Assembly (NCBI GenBank): GCA_019671135.1
Contig: JAHRHY010000021.1
Span: forward strand, 806,001 to 870,000
Source of the DNA: Linnemannia hyalina
Taxonomy: Eukaryota; Mortierellomycota; Mortierellomycetes; Mortierellales; Mortierellaceae
Reading direction: 5' to 3'
Length of the DNA stretch: 64,000 nt
Positions within the stretch are counted from its first letter, which is position 1. Each line of letters begins with the position of its first letter. Shown here piece after piece: positions 30,143 through 41,484 of the stretch. A model generated the notes under the pieces. It ran no database searches. It was not told the DNA's origin and saw only the letters and a list, made by a program, of their open reading frames with translations. The position numbers and the translations under genes are program-made.

Positions 30143-33100
30143 ACATGCGCAAACCATCCACGCCTCTTTATACCCGTACCGGAACCCGTTCTTCTGCTGC
30201 TGCTCCAAAGTAAGTCTATGTCAGTGTCTATATGCAACTATGTTATTTATGTTCATTTCTGTTCATCCCTGACCTTTAGTACTGTTTCCTACTTATCGCA
30301 GGTAACAGTCCTCTTTGAGCTCTAAGGTCTTGGTTCGGCTGCTGCAGCGCATTGTAAAGGGCGCACCACTCTCAATAATCGCAGGCGCTGCAATACAGAC
30401 GATACGTAGAACGACAATACAACTATCGTGAATGTCTCTGATCCAACCCCTGATGTCCCCGTCAACAACATGACCTCTGATATCGACAGCAGAAGCGTCT
30501 TGATCTCAACGGCTCCTGTTCACGACCCTGTCCCCGACAACATTACGTATTTTGAGGATGCGTATACACACCTCCGGGGTTTCAAGCCCAAGGTTGCCAC
30601 TGTTGTTCCCCACCCCAACGCCAACTTCAAAGGTAAGTGGACGTCGATTAAGGGTCTTTTTCAGGACCAACTCAACTCAAGACCAGAAGCAGGAGCAGGA
30701 GCAGAGGCAGAAGCAGGAGCAGAAGCAGGTTGCAAAAAACGTCTCTAGCAACAATACACCTACTATCGCCGTCCCTGTCACTGGTCAGGACACGGACAAA
30801 GACTATGGATTCAATGACGACAATGATTTCATTGACGTCCTGAGTGATTTGCTGACGAATGGCAATTTGACAATGTCTTTTCAATAGACATTTACGATGC
30901 CTACCAAAACGGCACCATCAATAGCGATCGCCCGCCCATTGTTGGGACAACCTCGGTTAAGTTGGACAAGCGACGGCGAATGATTGTTGAAGAGGAGACT
31001 GATGAGGAATCGGAAGCGGCACCATCATCCACCACCATTACCACCAGCACCACCATTACCACCAGCACCACCAGCACCACCAGTACCACCAGCACTAGCG
31101 GTACTAATTCCAACGCCAACGTCTGCGACTCCAACAGCATCACGAACACGCGCACGCCAGTTCCCACCTCCAGACGCATGTGCACCAAGTGTGGGTGTGA
31201 TGGCCGGAATCCTGTCGGCCACCTTGAACATCTTGCCAGGTCTTTTGGGACTAAGAGGGCGACCTTGGATGCCTGTGCCGGAAGGTGTAACCAAATAGAA
31301 CTGGCCGATAATCTCCCGACAGAGATCGACAATAGCTGGGTCGTGCCTCACAACCTTTGGCTGGCAACCAAGTTCAACACCCACCTCAATGTCGAGATAT
31401 GGTTTTCCGTCTCTGCCGTGAAATATTTATACGAGCACATCCGTAAGGCATGTCTTTTGTTCATTGCCCCCTTATTTCTATCAAAGCAAAAGAAACAATA
31501 GTATCGCAGCACAGAAGTCAAAGCATCAATGGACATACACAAATTTCTATTTTTCATTTTTCATTTTCCCAATGGACCGAGCAGAGCCAAGATCGCCCTC
31601 GAAAAAGAAGGGTCTTCTGTTTGCCTCCACTGATCAATCCCATCGTCGTCTTTGCATCCACCAGCACCAACACTAGCACTAGCACTAGCACCAGCACCAG
31701 CAGCAGCGCCGTCACTGCTACAGCTACCGCTACAGGGTATAACACCACCGCCACTGAAGGCTCAATCGCTGCACACCAAAAAAAATGCAGCAAGCAAGGA
31801 GGTACTTTTTTTGCGCATTTTTTTCCCTGGATGTCTGACCATTGCAACTCCTTGCTTACTATTTTTTCTCACTCTCTTTTTGTTTGCTATCGTTTGTATA
31901 ATAGCATCCTTCACGCATCGAGATTCGCGAATTTCGCGATATGAGATACCTCTCTTCCCATGAAAGCATGTGGCGCGTCCTTGGATATCCTTTGTACGGT
32001 CGTTCACCTGCTGTGCAACGTCTACAGGTCCATCTCATAGGCCAGCACAACGTCACATACGCGGATCTACTTTGTGTCGCCCGCCGTAACAACGACAGTC
32101 AACTGATGGCCTACTTTAAGCTGAACCAAGAGGACAAGGACGCACATAAATATACATACGCCGAGATTCGCGAGCATTACACCTACGACCAAAACAATCG
32201 CAAGTGGGACAAGAGGAATCAAAAGGACACCCTCAAGATTGCCCGGATCTACTTTGTCCAGCCTAAGGACGGCGAGAGGTTCTGTCTCCCTTCTCTGGCC
32301 GCCTTTCCCACTATGCCACAAGACATCAGCGACAGCATTCTCCGCTACATCCCAAAGTCCGCCTCTGACCACAGCGAAAAATCGCATGAAGAGCTCGCCA
32401 AGCTGGCGGGCCCTCACATTCAAACCATGAATGTCGAGCATCGGGTAATATTTGACGAAGTCATCGCCTCTGTCTCCACACCCGTCCGCCCCCAAAGGAC
32501 CGACCTCTATTTTATTGACGGACCAGGTGGCACCGGCAAATTCTTTCTCTACAACACACTGATTGAACAAATCAGTGGTGTTATGAAAAAGAATGTTGTT
32601 GTCCTCGCGTCATCCGGTATAGCAGCTCTGATCCTTCATGGTGGACGCATTGCACACTCTGTCTTCAAGTTCCCCAATCCAGTTTTCAAAGACTCGACCT
32701 GAAATATCACCCGCGAGCAACAAGTCGGATCCATTATTCATGCGGCCGACCTCATCATCTGGGACGAGGTACCCATGATGCATCGAAATGTCTTTGAGTC
32801 TGTGGACCGGATTATGGATCGACCCTTGGTTCCTTTCGGCGGAAAGATTGTCGTGTTCGGTGGTGACTTTCAACAGGTGTTGCCGGTGGTTGTTCATGGA
32901 TCTCAGTCTCAAATCGAAGGCGCATGTCTAAAGATGTCTGGCACCATTTGGCCCAAGGTCAAGACACTCAAGCAAACTCGCAATATGCGAGTCATGGAGG
33001 ACAAGAGCAGCTCTTTTTCTTCCGTCGATTTTTTACTACATGTGGGTGAAGGCAAGGAGCAGACATTTTCCTTGGCGACTCTGATGATTATATCAGGATT

Positions 33101-33862
33101 CCAGACGACATCCTTTTTACGCCACATGGACCCAATCTCAACAACGAGCACGAGATCCAACTTATCCGCACCATCTACCCCAATATCTCCATCGGCAACT
33201 TTGCACCTCACGACATCAAGCGCACCGCTATTTTGACAACACTGAACAAGGATGTCAATTACATGAACAACCTCCCGACCACACTACTTCCTGGCAAGGC
33301 AACAGAGTACCTTGGCCAAGACTCCGTTCCGGATTCAGATACCAACGGCGTCGCCAACTATCCTACAGAGTATCTCAACTCTTTGGACCCCACTGGATTA
33401 CCTCCCTACTATCTGGTGCTGAAAGTTGGCATGCCCATCATTCTCCTCCGAAATGTGGACCAAAAAAAAGGACTCTGCAACGGAACTCGCTTGATCGTCC
33501 GCCGGCTCAGGCCACGCTGCATCATGGCAACAATCCTGACGGGACCTTTTGCCACCGACTTGGTCTTCATCCCACGAGTGCCGATTTTAACAACAGACGA
33601 CAAGTCCTCCCCGATCACATTCAAGAGACGACAGTTCCCGGTCAGGCCTGCCTTTGCCATGACGATCAACAAGGCGCAGGGTCAGACCCTTGAAAATGTC
33701 GGACTCTATCTCCCTACTCCTGTGTTCACACACAGTAAGCTTTATATTTCTCTTTCTTGATGCGCAGACATCAAAAATGTCAAAGTTCTTATGATCCATG
33801 GCAGCATCCCCGAGCTTGAGGGCACATACACTAGAAGTGATGTCTATAAGAGAGTTCCGTAA
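30143..33862 (+). pseudogene. Decayed Helitron Rep/Hel gene (Helitron-2)
   Basis: Scattered coding blocks lie on the plus strand. The two-tyrosine initiator motif region is at about 31330-31450 (NSWVVPHN, VSAVKYLYEHIR). Helicase blocks follow from 31941: RRYLSSHESMWRVLGYPLYG, GPGGTGKFFLYN (Walker A Ser replaced by Phe), LIIWDEVPMMHR, FGGDFQQVLP, QTRNMRV and FAMTINKAQGQTL. Breaks include TGA at 32700-32702, a frameshift near 33070 and a stop near 33758. Upstream open stretches (30428-30748, 30962-31330) with Gln/Glu-rich and Thr/Ser-rich repeats and C-x2-C motifs (CTKCGCDG) may be remains of the N-terminal part. The HUH motif is not seen. Close relative of the inverted copy at 36-38 kb. Confidence 0.7.
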
Positions 33863-34084
33863 TCATACCCTACACCATAGAATCGATCAAAATGTTAAAA
33901 GAGTGAACAATGCTCGCCCGTTCTTTAGATCAGTCCTCTCATCCTTTTTGCTGGCTCATTTTTTTATTCCTAATATTATTTTCCCCCCTTTGAAGTCAAG
34001 ACACATCCAAAATGAATGAGAAAAGACCCCAGGTCGGCAACACCTCTAGCCCTTACACGCCAAACCTGGGAATCGAGAAACCGG

Positions 34085-34120
34085 CGCAGCGTCCGCGGCG
34101 TAGCCGCGGCCACTTGCTAG
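34085..34120 (+). mobile_element. Helitron-2 3' terminus
   Basis: The hairpin CCGCGGCGTAGCCGCGG (34093-34109; 7-bp stem, GTA loop, core GCGTAGC) is followed seven bases later by CTAG (34117-34120) and then T. The same sequence in inverse orientation ends Helitron-3. Confidence 0.75.
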
Positions 34121-36011
34121 TCTAGTGTTAACAACACTAAGAGAATCTTTGAGTTTGCCCAAAAAACGTGACTTACGGGACTTACGACTCTGAAACTGTA
34201 TTGTCCAATCACCTTTGTGCTGTCTCTTTTTTGTTTGTGTTTATTTTTAGGTCTCCCTCTTTGCTTTTCCTTCTGTCTCATTTTCAGCATTCTCCTTTTT
34301 CTCTTCACTCTTGACTCTCTCTTCTTCTCTCTTCTCTCACTTTACTTTCTCTCATTTTTTTCCCTGCTATTTCTTTTACACTCTTCTCCCTCCATCACTT
34401 TTCTTTTTCCCTTTCACTTTTTTCTCTCTCCTCTCTTCACTTTCTCTTTTTCTTCTACTTTTAAGTTTCACTTTTCTCTTCTCTCTCTTCTCTCTCTCTT
34501 TCTCTCTCTCTCTTTCTCTCTCTCTCATACACTTTTCCTTTTCTCTCCACCTTTTCACTTTTCAGTTCTTTTCTTTTACTAACACTGACTTACATCTACT
34601 GTGCTTTTAATATTCTACTCTAATAAAATGATCTACATTCATGTTAGGGAATAGAAGGATGACCGTCTGGGTTGGGAATGGAAGGATAGATGAAAACGTC
34701 AAGCAAATAATACGAAGAGCGGATGGAAGGATGGAACATGAAATGAGAATGCGGCAACCTGCAATTGCAATATGAAATGTCGGTAGAAGCAGTAACTTTT
34801 GTTCGTTTAATCTTTTAGTGTCCCTCTTTTTCATCCTCACTTCTCTCTTCTCTATTCTCTCTCTCTCCTCTCACTGCTCTCTTCACTTTCTCCTCTCACT
34901 GCTCTCTTCACTTTCTCTTCTCTCTTCTCTTCTTTCTTCTCTCTTCTCTCTCACTTTTCTCTATTTTCTCTCTTCCCTCTCACTTTTCTCTATTTTCTCT
35001 TCTCTCTTCTCTCTTACCCTTTTTCTCTCTGTTTTTTTTCTGCTACATTTCTTTTGTCTCCCAGTTTGCTTCTCTCCAACTCATTTCTCAGTTCTCAGTT
35101 CTCTTCTTTACTTTACTTGCTTCTGTTCTTTATTCTATTCAATGTTCTCCAATCATGTTCCTGTTACTGCTTCTACCGGCATTCCATATTGCAATTGCAG
35201 ATTGCCGCATTCTCATTTCATGTTCCATCCTTCCATCCGCTCTTCGTATTATTTGCTTGACGTTTTCATCTATCCTTCCATTCCCAACCCAGACGGTCAT
35301 CATTCGATTCTTTATCCGTTTGTCCATCCTTTTATCTTTATCCATATTCCAAATATCCATGTCTATACTTTGTCCAGCCAATTACACACAGAGTAGGAGC
35401 GAGAGTTAGCCCTTCAATGGGAGAGGAAGAGGGCGGAGACAAAGAGTAAGGTGTATATTAGGCGCGCCATTATGATCGCGTCGCCAGTTAAGCTGTCAAT
35501 TTAAGCTGTATCAGCGTAGATGGTAGGGAGCCTGTTGGTGCAGGTGGATGCCATTGCGGTCAAGTCGCGATGAACAGGCAGGACTCAGAAAAAGGTAAGG
35601 ATTGTTTTTTGTATATTTCATTGGAAATGGAAAGAAACGAGGAGTGAAACAAAGTGGGTTAGAGAACAGGTGGGGAGATAAGTTGATGCAGACTGAGGGG
35701 GTTCATGGACAAAGTGAACAAGAAAGGGATAGAAGAAACCGGAATGGGCCAGGAGCTCTAATGTGAGTGGCAATAGGAATGAAAGATGGTGTCACGAGAC
35801 AAGAGCTTGCGCTTGTCAGAACCTAGTGCCCAGTATCGCACCTTCGCAATCCCCCGTGGTTCTTCAGCGTCACACCCATCACCCATCACACACACATCAT
35901 TACATACACACAATCACACACATTGACTTTTTTTCACTTGACATGACGGACGACTGTGACTGGGAAGTATAAATCAGGTGACATGCAGCGAATATGTACT
36001 ATTAACTAGAA
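34121..36011. other. Block between two facing Helitron ends: C/T-rich tracts and a fold-back repeat
   Basis: C/T-rich tracts (about 34215-34585 and 34818-35150) give long spurious open frames. The inverted repeat at 34659-34796 and 35163-35301 is listed separately. From 35400 to 36000 I see nothing beyond a CA-rich stretch near 35870-35925. No gene is supported. Confidence 0.6.
34659..35301. repeat. Inverted repeat (arms about 138 bp, spacer about 366 bp)
   Basis: The left arm runs from GATGACCGTCTGGGTTGGGA to GCAGTAAC (34659-34796). The right arm (35163-35301) is its reverse complement, from GTTACTGCTTCTACCGGCAT to CCCAGACGGTCATC, with few mismatches. The spacer is almost pure C/T sequence. 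It is compatible with a fold-back or MITE-type element; no target duplication was found. Confidence 0.75.
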
Positions 36012-38051
36012 CTAGCAAGTGGCCGCGGCTACGCCGCGGGCGCTGCGCCGGTTTCTCGATTCTCAGGTTTTGGTGTTAAGGGCTGGAGGTGTTGCCGACC
36101 TGGAGTTTTTCCTCATTCATTTTGCATGTGTTTTGACAACGGAAGGGGAAAAAATTAATTCGAAAAAAAAATGAGCCGCAAAAGAGGATGAGAGGAACTC
36201 ATCGCACTGGCTGGTTGAAAAAGAAGAATAATTTTTGCAGGTGAAAAAGCATACAGTGTGAACTCTTCCAAAATAAAAATACATTATTGATTGATTCTAT
36301 GGTGTGGGGTATGATTACAGAACTCTCTTATAGACAACGTTTCTAGTGTATGTGCATTCAAGCCCGGGGATGCTGCCATCGATGATAAGAACCTTGACAT
36401 TTCTTTCGTCTGTGCATCGAGAAAGAGCGACATAAAGCTGACCGTATGTGAACACAGGAGTAGGGAGATAGAGTCCGACATTTTCAAGAGTCTGACCCTG
36501 CGCATTGTTGGTCGTCATGGCAAAAGCGGGTCTGACCGGAAACTGTCGTCTCTTGAATATGATCGGGGAGGACTTGTCGTCTGCTGTCAAAATCGGCATT
36601 CGTGGGATGAAGACCAAGTCGGTGGCAAAAGGTCCCGTTAGGATTGTTGCCATGATGCAGGGTGGCTTAAGCTGGCGGACGATCAAGCGAGTTCCGTTGC
36701 AGAGTCCTTTTTTTGGTCCACGTTTCGGAGGAGAATGATGGGCATGCCAACTTTCAGCACCAGCCTCTAGGGAGGTAATCCAGTCGGGTCCAAAGAGTTG
36801 AAATACTCTGTAGGATAGTTGGCGACGCCGTTGGTATCTGAATCCGGTATGGAGTCTTGGCCAAGGTACTCTGTTGCCTCGCCAGGAAATCCTTCACCCA
36901 CATGTAGCAAAAAATCGACGAAAGAAAAAGGGCTGCTCTCGTCCGCCTTGACTCGCATGTTGCGAGTTAGCTTGAGTGTCTTGACCTTGGGCCAAATGTT
37001 GCCAGACATCTTTAGACATGCGCCTTCGATTTGAGATTGAGATCCATGAACAACCACCGGCAACACCTGTCGAAAGTCGCCACCGAACACGACAATCTTT
37101 CCGCCGAAAGGAACCAAGGGTCGATCCATAATATGTCGAACGATTCGGCCCACCGACTCAAAGACATGTCGATGCATCATGGGCACCTCGTCCCAGATGA
37201 TGAGGTCGGCCGCATGAATAATGGATCCGACTTGTTGCTCGTGGGTAATATTGCAGGTCGAGTCTTTGAAAACTGGAATGGGGACCTTGACGACAGAGTG
37301 TGCAGTACGTCCACCATGATGGATCAGAGCTACTATACCGGACGACGCGAGGACAACAACATTATTTTTCATAACACCACTGATTTGATCAATCAGTGTG
37401 TTGTAGAGAAAAGATTTGCCGGCACCACCTGGCCCGTCAATAAAATAGAGGTTGGTTCTTCGGGGGAGGACGGGTATGGAGATGGAGGCGACGATTGTGT
37501 CAAATATTTTCCGCTGTTCGACATTCAAGGCTTGAATGTGGGAGCCCGCCAGCTTGGCAAGTTCTTCACGCGATTTTTCGCTATGGTCGGAGGCGGACTT
37601 TGGGATGTAGCGGAGAATGCTGTCGCTGATGTCTTGTGGCATAGTGGGAAAGGCGGCCAGAGAAGGGAGACAGAACCTCTCGCCGTCCTTAGGCTGGACA
37701 AAGTAGATCCGGGCAATCTTGAGGGTGTCCTTTTGATTCCTCTTGTCCCACTTGCGATTGTTTTGGTCGTAGGTGTAATGTTCAGGAATCTCGGCGTATG
37801 TATATTTATGTGTGTCCTTGTCCTCTTAGTTCAGCTTAAAGTAGGCCATCAGTTGAGTGTCGTTGTTACGGCGGGTGACACAAAGTAGATCTGCGTATGT
37901 GACGTTGCGCTGGCCTATGAGATGGACCTGTAGACGTTGCACAGCAGGTGAACGACCGTACAAAGGATATCCAAGGACGCGCCACATGCTCTCATAGGAA
38001 GAGAGGTATCTTATATCGCGAAATTCGCGAATCTCGATGCGTGAAGGATGC
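36012..38051 (-). mobile_element. Helitron-3, inverted copy, 5'-truncated
   Basis: The 3' terminus on the minus strand is CCGCGGCGTAGCCGCGG (36039-36023), CCACTTG and CTAG (36015-36012), then T. Sequence similar to Helitron-2 continues to about 38050, where it meets the palindromic DIRS derivative. The arms against 31.91-34.12 kb are about 2 kb long in inverted orientation. Confidence 0.75.
36315..37960 (-). pseudogene. Helitron-3 helicase pseudogene
   Basis: The minus-strand helicase domain has an intact Walker A (GPGGAGKSFLYN), LIIWDEVPMMHRH, FGGDFRQVLPVV and LTRNMRV. Relative to Helitron-2 about 80 codons are deleted between HVGEG and FPGEATEYLG (near 36890). The frame breaks near 36765 and again before MIVRQLKPPCIM at 36686. 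The end carries MTTNNAQGQTLENVG, GQLYVALSRCT and a stop at 36315. It matches Helitron-2 so closely that the two copies show each other's lesions. Confidence 0.75.
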
Positions 38052-38340
38052 TATCTAGCGGAGCCGAAGATATGAAGGCTCAAGCCTATTATCCGAGGGC
38101 CAGGACCATATATGTGTTATCTTCTTTTATTATAGTAAATGCGAAAATTCAGAAAACTAAACGAAAGTGAAAAGAGAAATAAGTTCTGCTCAGGCACCAA
38201 ATCTGTTCCTTATCTTCTAGAAGGAGCCAGGGCAGAGAAAAACGAAAAAGGGTGGGAAAGAAAAACCAAGGGCGGGACATATATGGTCCTGGCCCTCGGA
38301 TAATAGGCTATAGCCTTCATATCTTCGGCTCCGCTAGATA
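38052..38340. mobile_element. Palindromic 289-bp DIRS-derived element
   Basis: 64-bp inverted arms (38052-38115 and 38277-38340), each starting TATCTAGCGGAGCCGAAGAT, enclose about 160 bp. Each arm contains the DIRS terminus GGGCCAGGACCATATATGT. The centre copies the gag-side end of the DIRS element (reverse complement of about 42475-42570). It is directly adjacent to the DIRS left end. A right-truncated copy lies at 8931-9165. Confidence 0.75.
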
Positions 38341-38384
38341 TTATCCGTCGGGCCAGGACCATATATGTGAATCCAGAGCAGAAG

Positions 38385-39377
38385 TTATGACAGAACCAAC
38401 GACGTGAAATTGGTCGCGGTTGCTCGCGTCAGGCGGTAGTAGTTGTTGACAGTCACGTCGGAGGACCAATTGCCGTGCACAACCACATCGTCTACAAGGG
38501 CGCCCTTCTTGATGGCCTCTGTAGGGCCGATCGCGCGGGCTTTGGGTCGGGTCTTGTTCGGCGGGAGGCCGAGTAGGTCGGTAATCGCAGCGATGTGGTT
38601 GCTAATCGTCTGACTGGTGACCGGTGTCTTGGGGAAGCGGACGTCGCGAATGAGAGGTAGATGAAGGACTGACTCGTCCTTGTGATGTGGGACCATTATT
38701 TCGTGGCCCTCTAGGCGGCGTAAGTACTCGGTGATGGTGCGGACCGGGCAAAGGAGGGGGTCCTCGTGGCTCTTGATGATGGCGTACTTGATGATTGGCT
38801 GGCCATCGCGTGTCTCCTTTGGGGATACAATGGGGAGCTTGCATAGATCCTTGGATAGGGCGAAGTTGTCATTGGACAGGTCGATGCACCAGATGTCGCT
38901 CGGGCGAAGAAAACCGCACGTGCCTATGAGCCAGCATAGCTTTCTCGTAAGGGCAGAGATGTCGAGAGTCTCGTTTGGTCCCTGTTGTCGAAAGTGAGCG
39001 AGGATCGGTTGTAGGTCGATATCGATCTCCTTCATGTCCTTGACTGATCGTTCCTTGATGGCCTTGAAGTAGGAAAGAAAATCCGGATCCGAGAAAGGTG
39101 ACTTGTCCTCGTACATGTAGATGATCGCCGACTTATAGTTTTGGACCGTGCCTGCGTGCCACTCCTGGATAAGAACGCCTGCGGTAAGCCAGTTGAGTAG
39201 TTGAGCTGGATTGGGTTGTTCTGGATCGACTCCCCGATTCCTTGCCCAGCTGATGTACCGTTGCTGAATGTTGTTGTATCCTTTCTGCTTGCGTTTCTCC
39301 CTGGGGCTGTCGAGCACTAGAGCTGTCGTGGCTGGATCCCATCCTTTGTCCTCGAGGCGGCGCCGCTTATGCGCCAT
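38385..39377 (-). CDS. DIRS tyrosine recombinase
   Basis: 330 codons from ATG at 39377 (MAHKRRRLEDKGWD). The frame stays open upstream only because it runs into the inserted LTR. An N-terminal SAM-like part (YISWARNRG, NYKSAIIYMY) is followed by a catalytic part with the first Arg in GFLRPSDIWCIDL and a C-terminal HGNWSSDVTVNNYYRL block with the tyrosine. The usual second-box His/Arg pattern is only partly visible. It should integrate the circular DIRS DNA. Before the LTR insertion its start overlapped the end of the polymerase ORF by about 60 nt. Confidence 0.8.
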   Translation of the reverse strand: MAHKRRRLEDKGWDPATTALVLDSPREKRKQKGYNNIQQRYISWARNRGVDPEQPNPAQLLNWLTAGVLIQEWHAGTVQNYKSAIIYMYEDKSPFSDPDFLSYFKAIKERSVKDMKEIDIDLQPILAHFRQQGPNETLDISALTRKLCWLIGTCGFLRPSDIWCIDLSNDNFALSKDLCKLPIVSPKETRDGQPIIKYAIIKSHEDPLLCPVRTITEYLRRLEGHEIMVPHHKDESVLHLPLIRDVRFPKTPVTSQTISNHIAAITDLLGLPPNKTRPKARAIGPTEAIKKGALVDDVVVHGNWSSDVTVNNYYRLTRATATNFTSLVLS

Positions 39378-39426
39378 GCTGTCAAAGACCAGTGGGGATT
39401 CTTGGCCAGAATGTCGAGGGCGTTTC

Positions 39427-39633
39427 TGCAACAGGCGAAGACTGGGACAGAGAAGTATAGAACGGGGACGAGGGTTGAAGCAGTGATGATTGATGTTATT
39501 ACTATGGTACAACTAAATATATATACAAAGTCGCCAACTAGGTTTCTAGGTGTAGTATCATAGAGAGTCAGAGATGATAGAGAGCGGCAAGGAATGACTA
39601 ACTAGAGAGCAATGATAAACCTAATATGTTGCA
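39427..39633 (-). mobile_element. Solo LTR (207 bp) in the DIRS polymerase ORF
   Basis: TGCAACAGG...ATGTTGCA, the same length as the LTRs of the chromovirus at 51-57 kb. Perfect 5-bp target duplication GTTTC at 39422-39426 and 39634-39638. Removing LTR and one duplication joins the polymerase frame to a downstream ALDILAKNPHWSLTAWRIS block, typical of DIRS polymerase ends, with a stop at 39317. Confidence 0.95.
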
Positions 39634-39638
39634 GTTTC

Positions 39639-41484
39639 CTGGAGCTGGAAGCACATGGTGTCGCGGTATCGCAAGGGGGGCTGCGACTGACATCATCTTG
39701 ACCGTTGGGTACCATACTGCTGAGGACCAGTGGGGTGTTACGATTGTTGCTGAGATCTGCTCCTGGCGAATCTTCTCCAGGACGAGGGGGAGGAGATTCC
39801 AAGGCGGGCAAAGGTAAACGTTGCCTAGGGGCTGCCATCGATGTTGAAGAGCGTCGTGACCGATTGCGCCTGATGATGGTTTCCAAGTCATGTACTGTTG
39901 TAGGTGGTGGTCTTCGGGAGATGCGAAGAGATCGACGGTATGGGGGCCCCATTTTTGGTCCATGTGGTCGAAAAAGGACGGACTGATTGACCACTCGAGT
40001 TGGCCCGTCAGTTGACGTGAGGGGGCATCCGCTGGGTTGAAAGCTGATGGTACGTACGTTGTTAGAATCCTGGTCCCGGTCTTGAGGCACCAGTTCCATA
40101 TTGATGTCGCCAGCTTCATCAGCTCCGGCGATCTCGTTCCGCCAAAGTGGTTGATGTAGGCGATTGTCGTGATGTTGTCCGATATGATGTTGACTGTGCG
40201 GCCCTTGACCTGTGGTCTCCGAAGGGCGTAGAAGACCGTCAACAATTCCTTGTAGTTGATGTGTCGGGGGTAGTGAGTTGCCGGCCAGGTGCCACTGTAT
40301 GACCGGTTGTTGATTACTACTCCCCACCCGGACGTGGAAGCGTCCGTGTAGATGTCGATCTGTGGATTGGCTACTATCCATGAGAGCCCGTTCCACTGTT
40401 GAAGGTGTGTGCGCCACCAAAGCAGTTCCTCGGTCGCTGTCGTCGACAGAGAGATGGAGCCCTCCCATGATATTCCCGATTTCAGTGCATTGATCTTGAC
40501 CGCTTGTAGATGTTGCACCTTGAGTCGAGCCGGAAAAACTGCCGCTGTCATGGCGATCGCCTTGCCGATGAATGACGACAGCTGTCGTACTGTGCATGTC
40601 GTCTTGTTGATTAACTTGGATGCCTCGCGTCTCATGTCCCGGATCTTGGTTCCTGGGATCTGTAATGTCATCGCCGTTGTGTTGATCTCGTAACCCAGAT
40701 GTTGCAGTGTCTGGGATGGCGTCAGGCTCGACTTGGATTCCTTTGTCAGAAAACCGAGGCTGGCTAGCTTGTCCATCACCATCTTGGTGTGTTTCTGGGA
40801 GAGCTCCTTGGTCGCTGCTGCAATAATCAAATCGTCCAAGTAGGCCGATATCCTGATCCCGTGTGATCGCGCCCACCGTAGTAGCGGCTTTAGAATCTTG
40901 GTAAAGATGAGCGGAGCCAGAGATAGACCGAACGGGAGCACTTTGAACTGGTACAGTTTGCCTCGCCATTGAAATTGTAGGTAACGCCGGGAAGAAGGGT
41001 GAATTGGCACGTGGAGAAACGCATCTCTCAAATCGATACTGGTAAGAAAATCGGTCCTTTTTATTAGGTGAACTACCTGGGAGATAGTCTCCATTTTGAA
41101 AGGTCGAATCGGCAGGTACTGATTCAAGCGACGCAGGTTCAACACCGGGCGTAGTTCTCCTGTCTTCTTCGGAATCACGAACAACTGACTTGAAAAACCG
41201 GGTCCAGTGCTGGGCTCGATCGCATTCTTGCTCAACAAATTGGACACTTCTTTGTCGATGCTCGCCATTGCTTCCTCCGACATCGGGTGTGGCGGGGGAT
41301 GCGTTGTCGATGTTGGTGGTGGTGACTCGAAGGGGATCCTGTAGCCGTCCTTGATAATGTCGAGGATGAGGGGCTCTTGGGTAACGCTCTTCCAGGCTCC
41401 TAAGAATCCTTTGAGCCGCCCTCCGACCTTGGGGATCTGTCGTTCCTGCAGGAGGTGCTTCGTCCGCGCTGTTGGCTGTTCCAC
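39639..41484 (-). CDS. DIRS reverse transcriptase / RNase H / methylase-like ORF
   Basis: About 615 codons. RT: FVIPKKTGELRPVLNLR, DFLTSIDLRDAFLHVP, LPFGLSLAP and catalytic SAYLDDLII. RNase H: DIYTDASTSGWGVVI, INYKELLTVF and IISDN. The C-terminal part has KWGPHTVDLFAS and NVYLCPPWN, resembling the Dam-like methylase domain of DIRS elements. The frame opens in the gag ORF (overlap 41400-41484) without an ATG, so translation probably needs frameshifting or reinitiation. The natural end is split off by the LTR and resumes at 39426 down to 39317. Confidence 0.85.

Noticed and set aside
34217..35396. Leu/Ser/Phe-rich frames of 100-190 codons
   Set aside because: Products of C/T-rich low-complexity DNA.
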